Of a DNA stretch of 64,000 nucleotides, positions 29,983 to 39,237 are shown piece after piece. The stretch lies in assembly GCF_002917105.1 (NCBI RefSeq), contig NZ_PQFZ01000009.1, forward strand, positions 62,001 through 126,000, given 5' to 3'. Each line of letters opens with the position of its first letter. Position 1 is the stretch's first letter. A model generated the notes under the pieces. It searched no databases, was not told where the DNA came from, and saw nothing but the letters and a program-made list of their open reading frames with translations. The translations under genes and the position numbers were made by a program. The DNA is from Allobosea psychrotolerans (GTDB taxonomy: Bacteria; Pseudomonadota; Alphaproteobacteria; Rhizobiales; Beijerinckiaceae).

Positions 29983-30825
29983 ATGACTGACTTGACCCGC
30001 ACGACTCTGAACCGCCGTCACCTGCTGCTCGGCGCTTCGGTCGCCCTTGCCGCGCCCGCCCTTCTGACCCGGCCCGCGCGGGCGATCACGCCAGCCGAGA
30101 TCAAGAGCAAGGGCAAGCTCGTCATCGGCATCCAGGGCGACAACCCGCCCTTCGGCTTCGTCAACACCAGCGGCAAGCAGGAAGGGTTTGACGCCGATGT
30201 CGGCGAGCTGTTCGCCAAGGAGCTCGGCGTTACCGTCGAATTCGTGCCGCTCGCCGTGGCCAACCGCATTCCCGCGCTGACCGCCGGCCGCGTCGACATC
30301 CTGTTCGCGACCATGGCGATGCTGCCGGAGCGCGCCAAGGCGGTGCAGTTCTCCAAGCCCTATGTCGCGAACTACATCACGCTGGTCGCGCCGAAGGCGA
30401 CCGTGGTGAAGACCAATGCCGATATGGGCAAGCTCGTCATCGGCGTGCCGCGCGCCAGTGTCCAGGACGCGCAGATCACCAAGAATGCTCCAGAAGGCAC
30501 GACGATCCGCCGCTTCGACGACGATGCCGCGACCATCCAGTCGCTGCTTTCGGGCCAGGTCCAGGCCGTCGGCGGCAACATGTTCTATGTCCAGCGGCTC
30601 AACGCGCAGAAGCCCGATGGATTCGAAGACAAGCTCGAATTCACCCGGCTCTACAACGGCGCCTGCACGCGGCTCGGCGAGAAGGAGATCAATGCGGCGA
30701 CGAACGCCTTCATCGACAAGATCGTGGGCAATGGCGAGCTTGCGAAGATCTATGCGAAGTGGATGAAGGTTCCGATGCCGAGCTTTCCCAACAGCGTTGA
30801 AGGCGTCTCCTTCGTCGTCAGCTGA
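29983..30825 (+). CDS. ABC transporter substrate-binding protein (family 3) with Tat-type signal
   Basis: A periplasmic binding protein of 280 residues. Its N-terminus has a twin-arginine signature (NRRHLLLG at residues 10-17) and a hydrophobic stretch ending in ARA at 34, so export folded through Tat is likely. The mature domain is the family-3 amino acid binding fold: KGKLVIGIQGDNPPFGF, the ligand-arginine region LPERAKAVQFSKPY and the hinge segment ATIQSLLSGQVQAVGG. AGGGAGAGAG lies just before the ATG at 29983, ruling out the earlier frame start at 29944. The ligand is unknown; neighbouring dehydroquinase and AroE-like genes raise the possibility of a cyclic hydroxy acid and not an amino acid. 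Confidence 0.9.
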   Translation: MTDLTRTTLNRRHLLLGASVALAAPALLTRPARAITPAEIKSKGKLVIGIQGDNPPFGFVNTSGKQEGFDADVGELFAKELGVTVEFVPLAVANRIPALTAGRVDILFATMAMLPERAKAVQFSKPYVANYITLVAPKATVVKTNADMGKLVIGVPRASVQDAQITKNAPEGTTIRRFDDDAATIQSLLSGQVQAVGGNMFYVQRLNAQKPDGFEDKLEFTRLYNGACTRLGEKEINAATNAFIDKIVGNGELAKIYAKWMKVPMPSFPNSVEGVSFVVS

Positions 30826-30855
30826 CGCCCTCTCCCGCAGCCGGAGCCCTCAGTC

Positions 30856-31632
30856 ATGACCAACCATGCCACGACCCCGCCCGCCGCCACGGACACGCCC
30901 ATGATCGTGATGGAGAGCGTCGAGAAATGGTATGGCGGGTTCAAGGCCCTGACCGGCATCAACCTCTCGGTCCGCGCAGGCGAGAAGATCGTCCTGTGCG
31001 GGCCGTCAGGGTCGGGTAAATCGACCCTGATCCGCTGCATCAACCATCTCGAAGCCTATGAGAAGGGCGCCATCCGTGTCGATGGCATCACGCTCGGCGA
31101 TGATTCCAGCACGATCGACGCCGTCCGGCGCGAGGTCGGCATGGTCTTCCAGAACTTCAACCTGTTTCCGCATCTGACCGTGCTGCAGAACTGCACGCTC
31201 GCTCCGATGCGCACGCTGCGCCAGGGCCGGAAAGAAGCCGAAGCCACGGCGCGTCGCCTGCTCGACCGGGTCAAGATCCTCGAGCAGGCCGACAAATACC
31301 CGGCCCAGCTCTCGGGCGGTCAGCAGCAGCGCGTTGCGATTGCGCGCGCGCTCTGCATGGGTCCCAAGGTGATGCTCTTCGACGAACCGACCTCGGCGCT
31401 CGACCCCGAGATGGTCAAGGAGGTGCTCGACACCATGGTCGCGCTCGCCGAGGAGGGCATGACCATGATCTGCGTCACCCATGAGATGGGTTTTGCCCGC
31501 CAGGTCGCCGACCGCGTCATCTTCATGGCTTCAGGCGAGATCGTCGAGGAGGCCCCGCCCGAGGTCTTCTTCAGCAAACCCAGCCACGCCCGCACCAAGC
31601 AGTTTCTCGGCGAGATCCTGCGTGGGCATTAG
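30856..31632 (+). CDS. Amino acid-type ABC transporter ATP-binding protein (GlnQ/HisP family)
   Basis: The ATPase of the importer, 258 residues. Walker A is GPSGSGKST (49-57), the Q-loop is in [17 protein letters not shown], the ABC signature is [15 protein letters not shown], Walker B is [15 protein letters not shown], and the switch His is in [22 protein letters not shown]. This completes a canonical uptake system: two permeases, binding protein, ATPase. The ATG at 30856 has GGAG ten bases upstream; Met16 is a possible alternative. The gene ends 30 bp before aroQ, implying cotranscription of transport and catabolic steps. Confidence 0.94.
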   Translation: MTNHATTPPAATDTPMIVMESVEKWYGGFKALTGINLSVRAGEKIVLCGPSGSGKSTLIRCINHLEAYEKGAIRVDGITLGDDSSTIDAVRREVGMVFQNFNLFPHLTVLQNCTLAPMRTLRQGRKEAEATARRLLDRVKILEQADKYPAQLSGGQQQRVAIARALCMGPKVMLFDEPTSALDPEMVKEVLDTMVALAEEGMTMICVTHEMGFARQVADRVIFMASGEIVEEAPPEVFFSKPSHARTKQFLGEILRGH

Positions 31633-31662
31633 AGCTTTGCGCGCCAGCTACCGGAGCCGATG

Positions 31663-32112
31663 ATGAGCCGCCTCGTCTATGTCCTGAACGGACCCAATCT
31701 CAACCTGCTCGGAAAGAGGCAGCCGCACATCTACGGCCATGTCACATTGGCCGATGTCGAAGCCGAATGCCGCGAGCTTGCCGGCGAATTGAAGCTCGAC
31801 CTCCGCTTCCATCAGAGCAACCGCGAATACGAGATCATCGACTGGATCCACGCGGCCCGGGAGGAGGCTGGCGGCATCGTCATCAACCCGGCCGCCTTCA
31901 CCCATACCTCGGTGGCGATCCTCGATGCGCTCAACACCTTCGAGCCGCCGGTCGTCGAGGTGCACATCTCCAATGTCCATAAACGCGAGGCCTTCCGGCA
32001 CCATTCCTATGTCTCGCTGCGGGCCGATGGCGTCATCGCCGGCTTCGGTACGCAGGGCTACTCGCTCGCCTTGCAGCGGGTCGCGCGATTGATCGACGAG
32101 AAGGCGGCCTGA
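31663..32112 (+). CDS. aroQ: Type II 3-dehydroquinate dehydratase
   Basis: Interconverts 3-dehydroquinate and 3-dehydroshikimate with anti stereochemistry. The 149-residue protein has every type II landmark: [15 protein letters not shown] with the active-site Arg, the lid Tyr in [39 protein letters not shown], and [19 protein letters not shown] with the catalytic His. Two adjacent ATGs exist (31660 and 31663); GGAG at 31653-31656 is six bases from the second, which is chosen. Because it sits inside a transporter-led operon with an AroE-like dehydrogenase, a catabolic (quinate-type) role is likely, although a sole biosynthetic copy cannot be excluded from this window. Confidence 0.93.
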   Translation: MSRLVYVLNGPNLNLLGKRQPHIYGHVTLADVEAECRELAGELKLDLRFHQSNREYEIIDWIHAAREEAGGIVINPAAFTHTSVAILDALNTFEPPVVEVHISNVHKREAFRHHSYVSLRADGVIAGFGTQGYSLALQRVARLIDEKAA

Positions 32113-32209
32113 TCGGCAAGCGCCATGCCGAACATGTCGCGACGGGCGCGATCGACTGAAGTATCCGGTTCTCGCGGCCGAACAACTCAACTCTCCGAGG
32201 AGATGCATG

Positions 32210-33232
32210 ATGGATGACACGGGATCGCGGCCGCTGCGCATCGGCGTGCTGGGCGCGGCGAACATCGCGCGCGCCTTTACCAGCGGGGTTGCGCCTTCAA
32301 AGACCGTGACGGTCGCGGCGGTTGCGAGCCGCGATGCCGGCAAGGCGCAGCGCTTCGCGCAGGAATGCGGGATCCCGCGGTCGCACGGCTCCTATGAGGC
32401 CCTGCTGGCGGATCCGGAGATCGACGCGATCTACAATCCGCTGCCGAATTCGCTCCATGCGGAATGGTCGATCCGCGCCATGGAAGCGGGCAAGCATGTG
32501 CTCTGCGAAAAGCCGCTGGCGATGACGGCGGTCGAGGCGCGCGCCATGTTCGCAGCCGCGAGGCGGCTGGGACGCCATCTCGTCGAGGCCTATCCCTATC
32601 GCGCCCAGCCACAGACCCTGAAGCTGCGCGATTTGCTGGCGGAGGGCGCGATCGGCAAGGTCCAGTTGATCCGCTCCAGCTTCGGCGTCGCCTTTTCCGA
32701 CCCGAGCAATATCCGCCTGAAGCCGGAGGTCGGCGGTGGCGCGCTGCTCGATGCCGGCAGCTATGCCGTCAGCCTCGCGCTGCTGGCCGCGGGCGAACGA
32801 CCCGAACGCGTCAGCGCCATGGCGCGCTGGAGCGAGACCGGCGTCGATCTCAGCGTCGTGGCGTCATTGGAATTCCCGAACGGCGCGCTGGCGCAGATCT
32901 CCTGCAGCTTCGCCACGGCCTATCACCGCCACGCCCTGATCGCCGGCGACGCCGGGACGATCGAGACCAGCTACCTCAACCATCCCCCGGCCGGCGGCCC
33001 GCCGATCCTGACGCTGCGGCGTGGAACCACCATCGCGGCTGTGCCTGAGATCATCGAAGTCGCGCCCGGCAACGGCTTCCTGGCCGAAGCCGAATCCTTC
33101 CAGCGCCTCGTGACGCAAGGGCCCGCCTATTGGACCGGTGCGACACCCGCCGAATCCATCGACATCGCCCTCACCCTGGACGCGATCGGCCAGAGCGCGC
33201 GCTCGGGCGCGGCCGTGACGATCACGGGATGA
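32210..33232 (+). CDS. Gfo/Idh/MocA-family NAD(P)-dependent oxidoreductase
   Basis: A 340-residue dehydrogenase of the glucose-fructose/inositol oxidoreductase family. The Rossmann dinucleotide loop is GVLGAANIARAF near the N-terminus; the catalytic lysine is in HVLCEKPLAMTAVEARAMF (EKP motif); the C-terminal domain includes DAGSYAVSLALLAAG, in the position of the usual GG-x-x-D-x-G-x-H motif (VGGGALLDAGSY). Substrates of the family are sugars, inositols and other polyols, including dihydrodiols. An in-frame ATG is also present at 32207, but GAGGAG is seven bases from 32210. It follows aroQ by 97 bp on the same strand, suggesting oxidation of a polyol in the same pathway. Confidence 0.88.
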   Translation: MDDTGSRPLRIGVLGAANIARAFTSGVAPSKTVTVAAVASRDAGKAQRFAQECGIPRSHGSYEALLADPEIDAIYNPLPNSLHAEWSIRAMEAGKHVLCEKPLAMTAVEARAMFAAARRLGRHLVEAYPYRAQPQTLKLRDLLAEGAIGKVQLIRSSFGVAFSDPSNIRLKPEVGGGALLDAGSYAVSLALLAAGERPERVSAMARWSETGVDLSVVASLEFPNGALAQISCSFATAYHRHALIAGDAGTIETSYLNHPPAGGPPILTLRRGTTIAAVPEIIEVAPGNGFLAEAESFQRLVTQGPAYWTGATPAESIDIALTLDAIGQSARSGAAVTITG

Positions 33233-33275
33233 GGAGCCGGCATCGGCCAAGCCAGACCATGAAAGCCAGTTCGCC

Positions 33276-34109
33276 ATGATACGCGGCACGACGAAGCTCA
33301 TCGCCCATCTCGGCTACCCGACCGAGTCCTTCAAGGCGCCGATGATCTACAATCCCTATTTCGAGCAGCACGGCATCGATGCCGTCGTCGTGCCGATGGG
33401 CTGCAAGGCGCAGGATTATGCCGCCTTTCTCAAGCCGCTGTTCAGGCTCTCCAACATTCATGGCGCACTCGTCACCATGCCGCACAAGGTCGCGACGATC
33501 GCGCTCCTGGACGAGGTCATGACCACGGCGAAGGTCGCGGGCGCCTGCAACGCGATCCGCCTTGGTCCCGATGGATCGCTTATCGGCGACATGTTCGACG
33601 GCGAAGGCTTCGTGCGCGGCGTCCTGCGCAAGGGCCGCACGCTCCTGGGCGCGCGCGCGCTCGTGGTCGGCGCGGGCGGTGTCGGCTCCGCCATCGCGGC
33701 CTCGCTGGCCAGGGCGGGCGTCGCCGAGCTTGCCTTGTTCGACGCCTATACTCCCATGGCGGAGGGGCTCGGCGAGCGCCTGCGGGTCCATTATCCCAGG
33801 CTCGAGGTCTCGGTCGGCTCCAACGACCCCGCCGGCTACGATATCGTCGTCAATGCGACGCCGCTCGGCATGAAGGAGGGCGATCCGCTGCCGGTCGACG
33901 TCGAGCGCATCGCGCCCTCGGCCTTTGTCGGCGAGGTCGTGATGAAGCAGGAGATCACGCCCTTCCTGGCGGCGGCCCGCGCCCGTGGCTGCGCCTTCCA
34001 GATCGGCACCGACATGCTGTTCGAGCAGATCCCGGCCTATCTGGAGTTCTTCGGATTTCCCGCGGCCACTGCGGACGAACTCCGGGCGGTTTCACGGATC
34101 GCCTATTGA
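33276..34109 (+). CDS. Shikimate/quinate dehydrogenase-family protein (AroE-like) with altered substrate-binding residues
   Basis: A 277-residue NAD(P)-dependent dehydrogenase related to AroE. The catalytic pair is kept: Lys71 in VTMPHK and Asp108 in GDMFDG; the Rossmann loop is VGAGGVGSAI at about 131-140. However, the paired serines that hold the shikimate carboxylate in AroE (S-x-S-P) are replaced in ESFKAP (17-22), and the Asn-Thr of the NTDG motif is Met-Phe. This argues for a substrate other than shikimate, or a different binding mode, as in catabolic AroE-like proteins. It is the last gene of the operon, ending 18 bp from the convergent glsA. Confidence 0.85.
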   Translation: MIRGTTKLIAHLGYPTESFKAPMIYNPYFEQHGIDAVVVPMGCKAQDYAAFLKPLFRLSNIHGALVTMPHKVATIALLDEVMTTAKVAGACNAIRLGPDGSLIGDMFDGEGFVRGVLRKGRTLLGARALVVGAGGVGSAIAASLARAGVAELALFDAYTPMAEGLGERLRVHYPRLEVSVGSNDPAGYDIVVNATPLGMKEGDPLPVDVERIAPSAFVGEVVMKQEITPFLAAARARGCAFQIGTDMLFEQIPAYLEFFGFPAATADELRAVSRIAY

Positions 34110-34127
34110 GCAGGCCATGCGAAGGCC

Positions 34128-35063
34128 TCAACTCATCGCGCTGAAAACCGACCAGCCCGTCGCTTCGGCCACGCGTTCCAGCGCCAGCGTGCCCAGCTTG
34201 GAGTTGCCATTGGCGTTCAGCCCGGGCGACCAGACCGCGATCGAGGCCTTTCCCGGCGCGATCGCCAGAATTCCGCCGCCGACACCCGATTTCCCCGGCA
34301 ATCCGACGCGGAAGGCGAAGTCGCCCGAGGCGTCGTAATGGCCACAGGTCAGCATCAGCGCGTTGATGCGGCGCGCCCGCTGGGCCGAGACGACCCGCGC
34401 ACCGCCGGGCTGGTAGAGCCCGCCATGCATCAGATAGCGCCCGGCCATGGCGAGCTGCCGGCACGTCATCGCGATGGCGCATTGATGGAAATAGACGCCC
34501 AGCGTCAGCTCCGGCGCGTGCTGGATGTTGCCGAAGGCCTTCATATAGTTGGCCAGAGCGACATTGCGGAATCCGGTCGCCTGCTCGGCGCGCGCCACCG
34601 CCTCGTCGATGGTGATCATGTCGTCATCAGCGAGATAGCGCACGAAGCGCAGCAATTCGCCGATGGCCACGCGCGGCTCATGGCCGGCGAGGTTGATGTC
34701 GGCGACGACCAGCGCGCCCGCATTGATGAAGGGGTTGCGCGGAATGCCCTGTTCGCGTTCGAGCTGGACGATCGAGTTAAAGGGCGTGCCGGAGGGCTCG
34801 CGGCCGACGCGACGCCAGAGCGTGTCGCCGACCTTGCCGAGCGCCTGCGTCAGCGCGAACACCTTCGAGACGCTCTGGATCGAGAAGGCCTGCTCGGCGT
34901 CGCCAGCGGCATGGATCGCGCCATCCGCCGTGACGATGCAGAGCCCGAAGCGGCTGGGGTCGATCATGGCCAGAGGGGGAATATAGGTCGCGACCGCGCC
35001 GCGATCCTCGGCTGCCGCCATCTCCTGGGCGATATCGCGGACCAATCGGGTTATGTCCGTCAC
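34128..35063 (-). CDS. glsA: Glutaminase
   Basis: Hydrolyses glutamine to glutamate and ammonia. This is a serine-dependent glutaminase of the beta-lactamase fold: the catalytic Ser-x-x-Lys lies in [11 protein letters not shown] (Ser64, Lys67), with [29 protein letters not shown] and [31 protein letters not shown] later, all conserved in E. coli YbaS/YneH. The frame extends to 35234, but the GTG at 35063, five bases after GGTGGA, gives 311 residues, matching the family; the upstream 57 codons are Pro/Arg-rich and poorly conserved-looking. It converges with the AroE-like gene. Confidence 0.93.
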   Translation of the reverse strand: MTDITRLVRDIAQEMAAAEDRGAVATYIPPLAMIDPSRFGLCIVTADGAIHAAGDAEQAFSIQSVSKVFALTQALGKVGDTLWRRVGREPSGTPFNSIVQLEREQGIPRNPFINAGALVVADINLAGHEPRVAIGELLRFVRYLADDDMITIDEAVARAEQATGFRNVALANYMKAFGNIQHAPELTLGVYFHQCAIAMTCRQLAMAGRYLMHGGLYQPGGARVVSAQRARRINALMLTCGHYDASGDFAFRVGLPGKSGVGGGILAIAPGKASIAVWSPGLNANGNSKLGTLALERVAEATGWSVFSAMS

Positions 35064-35477
35064 GCTTTCCACCCCCGCCGGCCTTGCGGCCCGTCCGGGC
35101 GCAACAAGCCCGAGCGAACCGGATGGGTCAAGCGCGCCGCGGGATGACGGCCGTTGCGCTGCGCCGGGATCTGTCGTGACCTTCAGCGCGGGAAAATAGA
35201 CCGCCGGGAGCCGATGCGACACAGATGGCCGCAATCTCTGCCCTGGTGCTGCGGTCTTGTCTCACCCTGCTCGCCGCAGCGCGCCCGCTCGAACGCGAGC
35301 TGCCGCCAAGACAGGCCGCGCATCCGTCACGGCTTCGCCGATCCACGTTCCCCCAGCAGGGGGAAAGGAATCGCGCGCGCCGAAAGTCCCGCCGGCTCAT
35401 CGCCGGGAGGGTATCGGGTCTGGCTTTGTGCGCATCCTGAAGGGTGCGCGGGGCCGTTTGACGCTTTGGCCCGCACC
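35064..35477. other. Intergenic region between hslO and glsA with a short hairpin
   Basis: No convincing gene in 414 bp. It holds a perfect 7-bp hairpin, TTCCCCC (35348-35354), loop AGCA, GGGGGAA (35359-35365), without a T-run; being downstream of hslO on the minus strand it may mark that operon's 3' end. The rest presumably includes the glsA promoter, though no clear hexamers were found. Confidence 0.5.
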
Positions 35478-36485
35478 CTATTCCGCCGCCGGCAATCCCG
35501 CCTCGACCTCCGACGCCTCGAAGGTATAGCGCCGCGAGCAGAATTCGCAGGTCACGCCGAGCGTGCCGTCATCGGCGACCATCGCCATGCGGTCCTCGGC
35601 CGAGAAGCCGCGCAGCATGCCGAGCACGCGCTCGCGTGAGCAGCGGCAGGCCTCCTGCACCACGACCGGCTCGAAGACGCGCGCGCCGCGCTCATGGAAC
35701 AGCCGGTAGAGCAGGCGTTCGCTCTCCAGCATCGGGTCGAGCAATTCATGGTCCTCGACCGTCTCGACCAGCGAGCGCGCCTCGGCCCAGGAATCGTCGC
35801 TGATGCCGTCCGGGTCGGTGCTGGTCAAGATCTCATGGCCCTCGGGCGCATCGCCGGGATGCAGGTCGGCAGCGCGCAGCCGATCGGGCGAATGCGGCAT
35901 GAACTGCACCAGCAATCCGCCGGCGCGCCATTCCCGGCCCGCGCCGGTGACGACGCTGCCGACGCCGAGCCGGATGCGGCTGGGAATCTGCTCCGACTGG
36001 CGGAAATACTGGTGCGCCGCCTCTTCCAGGCTCTGCCGGTTCAGCGCCACGACGCCCTGATAGCGCGTGGTCTGCGAGCCCTGGTCGACCGTCATGGCGA
36101 GATGGCCTTCGCCGAGCAGGTCGCCGGTGCTCAGATTGCCCGAGGCCACCGCCTGTTCCAGCTTGGCCTCGTCGATATGCGCGACGGCGCGATAAGTGTC
36201 GGGCGCGTTGAAATCGACGACCATCATCGAGATCGGCCCGTCGCTCTTGGTCTGGAGCTGAAAGCGGCCCTCGAACTTCAACGCCGTCCCGAGCAGCACG
36301 GTCAGCGCCGCCGCCTCGCCGAGCACGCGCGCGACGACTTCCGGATAGTCGTGCCGGCCGAGAATGGTGTCGATCGAGGGGCCGAGCCGCACGACGCGAC
36401 CGCGCACATCGAGATCGGGCACCGTGAACGGCACCACCCGGTCGTCGAGCAGGGCGACGCCTGCCCCCAGATCATCGGCCGCCAT
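35478..36485 (-). CDS. hslO: Redox-regulated molecular chaperone Hsp33
   Basis: A holdase chaperone switched on by oxidation. The 335-residue protein has the N-terminal chaperone domain (TILGRHDYPEVVARVLGEAAAL, GRFQLQTKSDGPISMMVVD) and the C-terminal zinc redox switch with a C-x-C pair (EACRCSRE) and a C-x-x-C pair (CEFCSRRY), as required. Read-through upstream exists to 36626, but the ATG at 36485 overlaps the argF stop codon (TGATG), so translation is coupled to argF. It is the third gene of the minus-strand argD-argF-hslO operon, an order conserved in Rhizobiales. Confidence 0.95.
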   Translation of the reverse strand: MAADDLGAGVALLDDRVVPFTVPDLDVRGRVVRLGPSIDTILGRHDYPEVVARVLGEAAALTVLLGTALKFEGRFQLQTKSDGPISMMVVDFNAPDTYRAVAHIDEAKLEQAVASGNLSTGDLLGEGHLAMTVDQGSQTTRYQGVVALNRQSLEEAAHQYFRQSEQIPSRIRLGVGSVVTGAGREWRAGGLLVQFMPHSPDRLRAADLHPGDAPEGHEILTSTDPDGISDDSWAEARSLVETVEDHELLDPMLESERLLYRLFHERGARVFEPVVVQEACRCSRERVLGMLRGFSAEDRMAMVADDGTLGVTCEFCSRRYTFEASEVEAGLPAAE

Positions 36486-37432
36486 CAGGCGGAAACTCCG
36501 CCGAAGCACCAGGCCAGGATGCCCTTCTGCGCGTGCAGTCGGTTCTCGGCCTCGTCGAACACGGCCGATTGCGGCCCGTCCATCACGGAATCGGTGACCT
36601 CCTCGCCGCGGCTCGCCGGCAGGCAATGCATGAAGATCGCATCCTTCCCGGCGCGGTCGAGCAGGCGGTCATCGACCTGGTAGGGCCGCAGCAGGTTGTG
36701 GCGCGTGCCTTCCTCGTCGCCCATCGAGACCCAGCAATCGGTGATGACGCAATCGGCGCCCTCGACCGCCGCTTCCGGCCGCGTCGTCAGCTTCAGCTTC
36801 GCACCCTGGTCGCGGGCCCAGTCGAGCAGCGCCGGAGGAGGGGCGAGCTCGTCGGGCGTCGCGATGGCAAGCTCGAAATCGAGCCGGCCCGCGGCATGGA
36901 TCCAGGAGGTCAGGACATTGTTGGTGTCGCCGGTCCAGGCGATGCGCTTGCCCTTGATCGGGCCCTTGCGCTCCTCGAAGGTCATGACGTCGGCCATGAC
37001 CTGGCAGGGATGCTGGCGCTTGGTCAGCCCGTTGATCACCGGCACGGTGGCGTATTTCGACATCTCGACCACGGCGTCATGGTCGAGCATGCGGATCATG
37101 ATCGCGTCGACATAGCGCGAGAGCACGCGGGCCGTATCGGCGATGGTTTCGCGCTCGCCGAGCTCGATCTCCTGGCCGGTCACCATCATCGGCGAGCCGC
37201 CGAGTTCGCGGATGCCGACATCGAAGGAGACGCGCGTGCGCAGGGAGGGCTGCTCGAAGATCATGGCGATGACCTTGCCCTCGAGCAGACGATCCCCGGC
37301 CGCATCAGGAGTGCGCCGGCGCGCCTTGATCTCTTCGCCGGCGCGCAGGATGGCACGCAGTTCCTTGGTCGAGAAATCGGAGATGTCGAGGAAATGGCGC
37401 GTCACGGGCGCTTCCTTCACGTCGTGGGTCAT
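36485..37432 (-). CDS. argF: Ornithine carbamoyltransferase
   Basis: Makes citrulline from ornithine and carbamoyl phosphate in arginine synthesis. The 315-residue chain has the carbamoyl-phosphate motif (here SLRTR in [13 protein letters not shown]), the QHPCQ motif in [12 protein letters not shown], and the HCLP ornithine-site motif in [13 protein letters not shown]. All are intact. It starts 31 bp after argD and overlaps hslO by one base at its stop, showing tight operon packing. The start at ATG 37432 is preceded by a further Met-containing stretch ([14 protein letters not shown]); an internal start at the conserved RHFLDISD is less likely. Confidence 0.96.
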   Translation of the reverse strand: MTHDVKEAPVTRHFLDISDFSTKELRAILRAGEEIKARRRTPDAAGDRLLEGKVIAMIFEQPSLRTRVSFDVGIRELGGSPMMVTGQEIELGERETIADTARVLSRYVDAIMIRMLDHDAVVEMSKYATVPVINGLTKRQHPCQVMADVMTFEERKGPIKGKRIAWTGDTNNVLTSWIHAAGRLDFELAIATPDELAPPPALLDWARDQGAKLKLTTRPEAAVEGADCVITDCWVSMGDEEGTRHNLLRPYQVDDRLLDRAGKDAIFMHCLPASRGEEVTDSVMDGPQSAVFDEAENRLHAQKGILAWCFGGVSA

Positions 37433-37463
37433 GGCAGGTCTTGGGTCATGAAAAGAGCAGGGC

Positions 37464-38687
37464 TTATTCGGCGGCGGGGCGCTTCAGCGTGGCCTCAACG
37501 CCGCGCGCGGCCTGGTCGAGCCGCGAGACCGCCTCGGAGACCTCGGCATCGCTGATGATCAAGGGCGGCAGCAGGCGTACGACATTGTCGCCGGCGGCGA
37601 CGACGAGCAGGCCGGCGGCGCGCGCTTCCGCAACGAAATCGGTGTTCGGCGTGCGCAGCTTCAGCCCGAGCATCAGCCCCTCCCCGCGAATCTCCTCGAT
37701 CACGTCGGGATGCTGGTCCTTGAGCTGGGCCAGCGACTGGCGCAGCCGCAGGCTGGTCTGCGCGACCTTTTCGATGAAGCCATCGCCGAGAATGACATCG
37801 AGCACGGCGTTGCCGACCGCCATGGCGAGCGGGTTGCCGCCAAAAGTGGTGCCATGCGTGCCGAGCGTCATGCCCGAGGCCGCCTCTTCGGTCGCCAGGC
37901 AGGCGCCCATCGGGAAACCACCACCGATGCCCTTGGCGATCGACATGATGTCGGGCGCCACGCCGGCATGCTCATAGGCGAAGAACTTGCCGGTGCGGCC
38001 GACGCCGGTCTGGATCTCGTCGAAGATCAGCATCAGCCCGTGCTCGTCGCAGAGCTCGCGCAACCGCCGCAGCATGCGCGGCGGCACCGAGCGCAGGCCG
38101 CCCTCGCCCTGGATCGGCTCGATCATCAGGGCTGCGGTCTCGGGGCCGATCGCGGCCTTCAGCGCGGCCTCGTCGTCGAACGGCACCTGGTCGAAACCGT
38201 CGACCTTGGGGCCGAAGCCGTCGATGTATTTCTGCTGGCCGCCGGCGGCGATGGTCGCCAGCGTCCGGCCATGGAAGGCACCCTCGAAGGTGATGATGCG
38301 GTAGCGCTCGGGATGGCCCTTCGCCGCATGGTACTTCCGCGCCATCTTGATGGCGCACTCATTCGCCTCGGCGCCTGAATTGGTGAAGAAGACGCGCTCC
38401 GCGAAGGTCGCCTCGCAGAGCCGGCGCGCCAGCTTCTCGCCATCGGGCATCGTGTAGAGGTTGGAGGTGTGCCAGATCTTGCCCGCCTGCTCGGTCAGGG
38501 CCTTGACCAGATGCGGATGGGCGTGGCCGAGCGAATTGACGGCGATGCCGGCGCCGAAATCGAGATAGCGCGTGCCGTCACTGGTGATCGCCCAGGCGCC
38601 TTCGCCACGCTCGAAGGCGACGGGGGCGCGGGCATAGGTCGGCAACAATACGGACGGGGCAGTGGAAACAGGAACGGCGGATGACAT
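37464..38687 (-). CDS. argD: Acetylornithine aminotransferase
   Basis: A class III PLP aminotransferase that converts N-acetylglutamate semialdehyde to N-acetylornithine, and possibly also acts in lysine synthesis (succinyl-DAP). The 407-residue protein contains [63 protein letters not shown] and the PLP lysine in [14 protein letters not shown]. The frame opens at 38765, but ATG 38687 has GAGGA eight bases before it and gives the family length. First gene of the argD-argF-hslO run; gcrA diverges from it about 550 bp away. Confidence 0.95.
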   Translation of the reverse strand: MSSAVPVSTAPSVLLPTYARAPVAFERGEGAWAITSDGTRYLDFGAGIAVNSLGHAHPHLVKALTEQAGKIWHTSNLYTMPDGEKLARRLCEATFAERVFFTNSGAEANECAIKMARKYHAAKGHPERYRIITFEGAFHGRTLATIAAGGQQKYIDGFGPKVDGFDQVPFDDEAALKAAIGPETAALMIEPIQGEGGLRSVPPRMLRRLRELCDEHGLMLIFDEIQTGVGRTGKFFAYEHAGVAPDIMSIAKGIGGGFPMGACLATEEAASGMTLGTHGTTFGGNPLAMAVGNAVLDVILGDGFIEKVAQTSLRLRQSLAQLKDQHPDVIEEIRGEGLMLGLKLRTPNTDFVAEARAAGLLVVAAGDNVVRLLPPLIISDAEVSEAVSRLDQAARGVEATLKRPAAE

Positions 38688-39237
38688 GGAGACGGTCCTC
38701 GCGACGGGGCGGATGAGAACGGAAGGGCGCTGAGCTTGAACGACAATCTGGGCGCGAGCCGGCATCTTGCCAGCATCATGCGACCCGACGGCGACGTTAT
38801 CGTCGCAGCCAGTTCCTGATCTCTCGTCGCGCCGTCATCCGCATCGCAGGAAGACCCTGATCCGTCAAAAACATAAGCGCCGCCCAAAGGGGCGGCTCGA
38901 CATGGCTGACTATGCAAAAGCGGTCGGGCGCTGTCAATTGCGCCGCAAGCGGATTCATGCCGCTGCGTCAGCGTTGCCGAATGGATTCACTTGACGAGAC
39001 ATTCACGAATGGCCTGGGGAAAAGCCGTTTTCCGATTCGCAGACTCTTGTCGCCGAGTCCCGCCATCTTGTATGATCTCAACAGTCAGATACGACATCTC
39101 GTGCGGCGTCCCCTGTACCGTCAGTTCCGGGTGTAACAGCTTCCGTTGAGCAACGGGCGCTGCCGGTCATGGATTCCGTCATGAGCCACCCTGGCCCGGG
39201 CCCGCAAGGGGCTGGGCGGAGACGATAGGTGAAGCCG
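38688..39237. promoter_or_regulatory. argD-gcrA divergent intergenic region with six GANTC sites
   Basis: GANTC occurs at 38952, 38984, 39034, 39042, 39055 and 39172 (first bases): five in 108 bp and six in 225 bp, far above the expectation from base composition. They sit in the gap before gcrA, whose product in Caulobacter acts at methylated GANTC promoters. A GC-rich hairpin, GCCGCCC (38879-38885), loop AAAG, GGGCGGC (38890-38896), lies in the presumed argD leader; on the minus strand it is followed seven bases later by five U, so weak termination or attenuation before argD is possible. No protein gene was recognised here. Confidence 0.65.

Noticed and set aside
35154..35639. Overlapping plus-strand frames upstream of glsA and opposite hslO
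   Set aside because: They run into hslO on the other strand and read as Arg/Pro-rich shadow sequence.
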